NCBI GenBank assembly: GCA_001657385.1
Contig: LYSZ01000005.1
Location: forward strand, 1-64,000
DNA length: 64,000 bases
Direction: 5' to 3'
Source: Parvularcula sp. BBD 1991-13
GTDB taxonomy: Bacteria > Pseudomonadota > Alphaproteobacteria > Caulobacterales > Parvularculaceae
Made by a program: the position numbers and the translations under genes. Under the pieces are notes generated by a model. The model made no database searches and was not told where the DNA came from. It saw only the letters and a program-made list of their open reading frames with translations. Below are positions 62,190 through 64,000 of the stretch, one piece after another. How positions within the stretch are numbered: position 1 is the stretch's first letter; every line of letters begins with the position of its first letter.

Positions 62190-63074
62190 ATGACGACCCT
62201 CAAGGGAAAAACCCTGTTCATCACCGGCGCGTCGCGCGGGATCGGTCTCGCCATCGCCAGGCGCGCGGCGAAAGACGGCGCCAACGTCGCCGTGGCGGCG
62301 AAATCGGCGGAGCCGCACAAACATCTACCGGGGACGATCTATACCGCGGCGGAGGAGATCGAGGCGGCGGGCGGCCAGGCGTTGCCCATCGTCTGCGACA
62401 TCCGTTTCGAGGAGCAGGTGCGCGCGGCGGTCGACCGGACGGTGGAAAAATTCGGCGGCATCGACATCTGCGTCAACAACGCCTCGGCGATCAGCCTGAC
62501 GGGTTCGGAAGCCACGGAAATGAAGCGCTGGGACCTGATGCACCAGATCAATGCGCGCGGGACCTTCCTGACCTCGAAAACCTGCCTTCCGCACCTGAAA
62601 AAAGCCGAGAACCCGCACGTTCTCATGCTCTCCCCGCCGCTCGACATGAGCGCGAAATGGTTCGCCCCCCACGTCGCCTACACCATGGCGAAATACGGCA
62701 TGAGCCTGTGCGTCCTCGGCATGGCGCAGGAGTTCAAGGCCGAGGGGATCGCCTTCAACGCCCTGTGGCCGCGCACGGCCATCGCCACGGCGGCGGTGAA
62801 GTTCGCGCTGGGCGGCGACGCCATGATGCAGGCCTCGCGCACGCCGGAGATCCTGGCCGACGCGGCGCATCTGATCTTCACCAGGCCGTCGCGCGAATGC
62901 ACCGGGAATTTCTTCATCGACGACATCCTGCTTTACGAGAACGGCGTCACCGACTTCGAGCAATACCGCGTCGACCCGTCGAAAAAGCTGGCGCCGGACT
63001 TTTTCGTCCCGGACTGGGCGACGCCCCCGCCGGGCGTCGCCGAGACGATGATGCAGGGCATGCTCGACGGCTGA
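62190..63074 (+). CDS. SDR oxidoreductase, HSDL2-like
   Basis: 294 residues. TGASRGIGLAIARRAAKDGA (Rossmann), AVAAKSAEPHKHLPGTIYTA typical of HSDL2-like SDRs, CVNNASAISLTGSEATEMKR and the catalytic YTMAKYGMSLCVLGMAQEFK. Length and the PHxxLPG block separate it from the SDR at 18244. Probably acts on a hydrophobic alcohol or fatty substrate. 14 bp behind the dipeptidase gene, so probably co-transcribed. Confidence 0.85.
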   Translation: MTTLKGKTLFITGASRGIGLAIARRAAKDGANVAVAAKSAEPHKHLPGTIYTAAEEIEAAGGQALPIVCDIRFEEQVRAAVDRTVEKFGGIDICVNNASAISLTGSEATEMKRWDLMHQINARGTFLTSKTCLPHLKKAENPHVLMLSPPLDMSAKWFAPHVAYTMAKYGMSLCVLGMAQEFKAEGIAFNALWPRTAIATAAVKFALGGDAMMQASRTPEILADAAHLIFTRPSRECTGNFFIDDILLYENGVTDFEQYRVDPSKKLAPDFFVPDWATPPPGVAETMMQGMLDG

Positions 63075-63178
63075 GCCGGCGGCCCTGCGCTTTGCCCCTG
63101 CCGCTTGTTCGCCCCCTTGTTCGCTGAAGCGCGAGGGGGCTGATTTTCTTTGCCGGCCGGAACCGCTATATTGAAGGG

Positions 63179-64000
63179 ATGACAACGCTCCTCTTCGCGC
63201 ACCCGTCGTTCCAGCGTCACGAGACGCCGCCCGGCCATGTCGAGCATTCGGGGCGCTACGCGGCGGTTGAGAAGGCGCTGTCCCACGGGGATTTTGCCGG
63301 CCTTGAGCGGCGCGCGGCGCCGCTCGCCGACGACGCCGATCTCGACCGCGTTCACTCCGCCGCCTATCGCACCGTTATCGAGGAAAACGCCCCCCGCAGC
63401 GGTCTTGCGCAGTTCGACGCGGACACGTTCATGGGGCCGTCCTCGCTGGAGGCGGCGCTGCGCGGCGCTGGCGGGGCGATCGCCGCGGTCGACGCGGTCT
63501 GCGCCGGCGAGGCCGACAACGCCTTTGTCGCCGCCCGTCCCCCCGGCCACCACGCCGAGCCGGAACGGGCGATGGGGTTCTGCTTTTTCAATAACGCGGC
63601 GATCGCCGCCCTGCGCGCCCGCGCCCACGGGGCGGTTCGCGTCGCAGTGGTCGATTTCGACGTGCACCATGGCAACGGCACCGAGGCGGCGTTGTGGCAT
63701 GATGAAAACGCCTTTTTCGCCTCGTCCCACGAATGGCCGCAATATCCCGGCACCGGGCGCGCGAGCGACCGCGGGGCCTATGACAATATCTTCAACGCCC
63801 CCCTCACCACCGGCGAGGACGGCGATGCGTTCCGTCATGCCTGGGGAGACCGCCTGTTGCCGGCGCTGTCCGACTTCGACCCGGATTTCATCGTCATCTC
63901 GGCCGGGTTCGACGCCCACGCGGCCGACCCCCTGGGCGGGCTCAGCCTGCGGGAGGCGGATTTCGCCTGGATCACCGGGGAAGTCGCCGCCATCGCCCGC
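63179..64000 (+). CDS. Histone deacetylase-family protein (3' end cut by window)
   Basis: 274 residues visible from ATG 63179; the frame is open at the window edge. Zn-dependent deacetylase motifs: HVEHSGRYAAVEKALSHGDF, DLDRVHSAAYRTVIEENAP, VAARPPGHHAEPERAMGFCF, VAVVDFDVHHGNGTEAALW and IVISAGFDAHAADPLGGLS. Bacterial class II HDAC-like enzymes (AcuC or acetylpolyamine amidohydrolase types) deacetylate small or protein substrates. The C-terminal ~30-40 residues are expected to lie beyond the window. Confidence 0.9.
   Translation, partial: MTTLLFAHPSFQRHETPPGHVEHSGRYAAVEKALSHGDFAGLERRAAPLADDADLDRVHSAAYRTVIEENAPRSGLAQFDADTFMGPSSLEAALRGAGGAIAAVDAVCAGEADNAFVAARPPGHHAEPERAMGFCFFNNAAIAALRARAHGAVRVAVVDFDVHHGNGTEAALWHDENAFFASSHEWPQYPGTGRASDRGAYDNIFNAPLTTGEDGDAFRHAWGDRLLPALSDFDPDFIVISAGFDAHAADPLGGLSLREADFAWITGEVAAIAR

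Overview
The window looks like chromosomal DNA from a GC-rich alphaproteobacterium, probably of the Caulobacterales/Parvularculales/Hyphomonadaceae sphere. Evidence: a CpdR-type receiver protein, a CcrM-type GANTC methyltransferase, a split ATP synthase operon (atpI-B-E-b'-b without F1 genes), the smc-dsbA-DUF721-mutY-ccrM-rnhB neighbourhood, alphaproteobacterial regulatory sites (RpoH promoter, GTTC-N7-GTTC LexA box) and a tandem glycine riboswitch before gcvT. The species assignment is inference. Nothing viral or conjugative, no CRISPR array and no rRNA was seen.

Layout. 1-2096 is an accessory, visibly lower-GC segment: the C-terminal end of an Rhs polymorphic toxin with a candidate immunity gene, then a start-less orphan Rhs toxin tip coupled by TGATG to a second candidate immunity gene. 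It ends at the 3' side of tRNA-Val(GAC). 2363-6864 holds cpdR, N-formylglutamate amidohydrolase, a candidate anti-Shine-Dalgarno small RNA, a GT4 glycosyltransferase, an XRE regulator and hisN. 6910-12857 holds stress and housekeeping genes: tandem Usp, alpha/beta hydrolase, SCP2 protein, exported methyltransferase-like lipoprotein, Hsp20 with a heat-shock promoter and possible RNA thermometer, and an IMPase. 13149-20369 is a fatty-acid or acyl-CoA degradation cluster (ligase, two paired acyl-CoA dehydrogenases, MaoC hydratase, SDR, thiolase). 20507-23841 holds adenine deaminase, PhoD and a decayed amidohydrolase.

23904-30176 is an Fbp-type iron uptake locus (permease divergent from ATPase, TonB-dependent receptor, Fur-boxed binding protein), followed by a Zur-like regulator. 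30764-35621 is the glycine cleavage operon gcvT-H-PA-PB under a tandem glycine riboswitch, followed by a GltB2-like FMN protein. 37682-40338 (minus strand) is the ATP synthase Fo operon; then MAPEG, smc, a DsbA-like lipoprotein and a DUF721 protein on the minus strand, with mutY divergent. 47351-51260 holds ccrM, rnhB and a radical SAM gene with a LexA-like box. 51630-64000 is metabolic and housekeeping: paired TIGR04283/TIGR04282-type enzymes, two M19 dipeptidases, YaaA, an FAD-linked oxidase, Sua5/TsaC, DUF2237, DUF3833, a DmdC-type acyl-CoA dehydrogenase, an HSDL2-like SDR and a histone-deacetylase-like enzyme cut by the window end.

The most interesting material is the Rhs orphan toxin/immunity cassette, the anti-SD small RNA with an inverted repeat over its promoter, the Hsp20 thermometer candidate and the LexA-like box before the radical SAM gene. 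All are read by eye; no database search was run.
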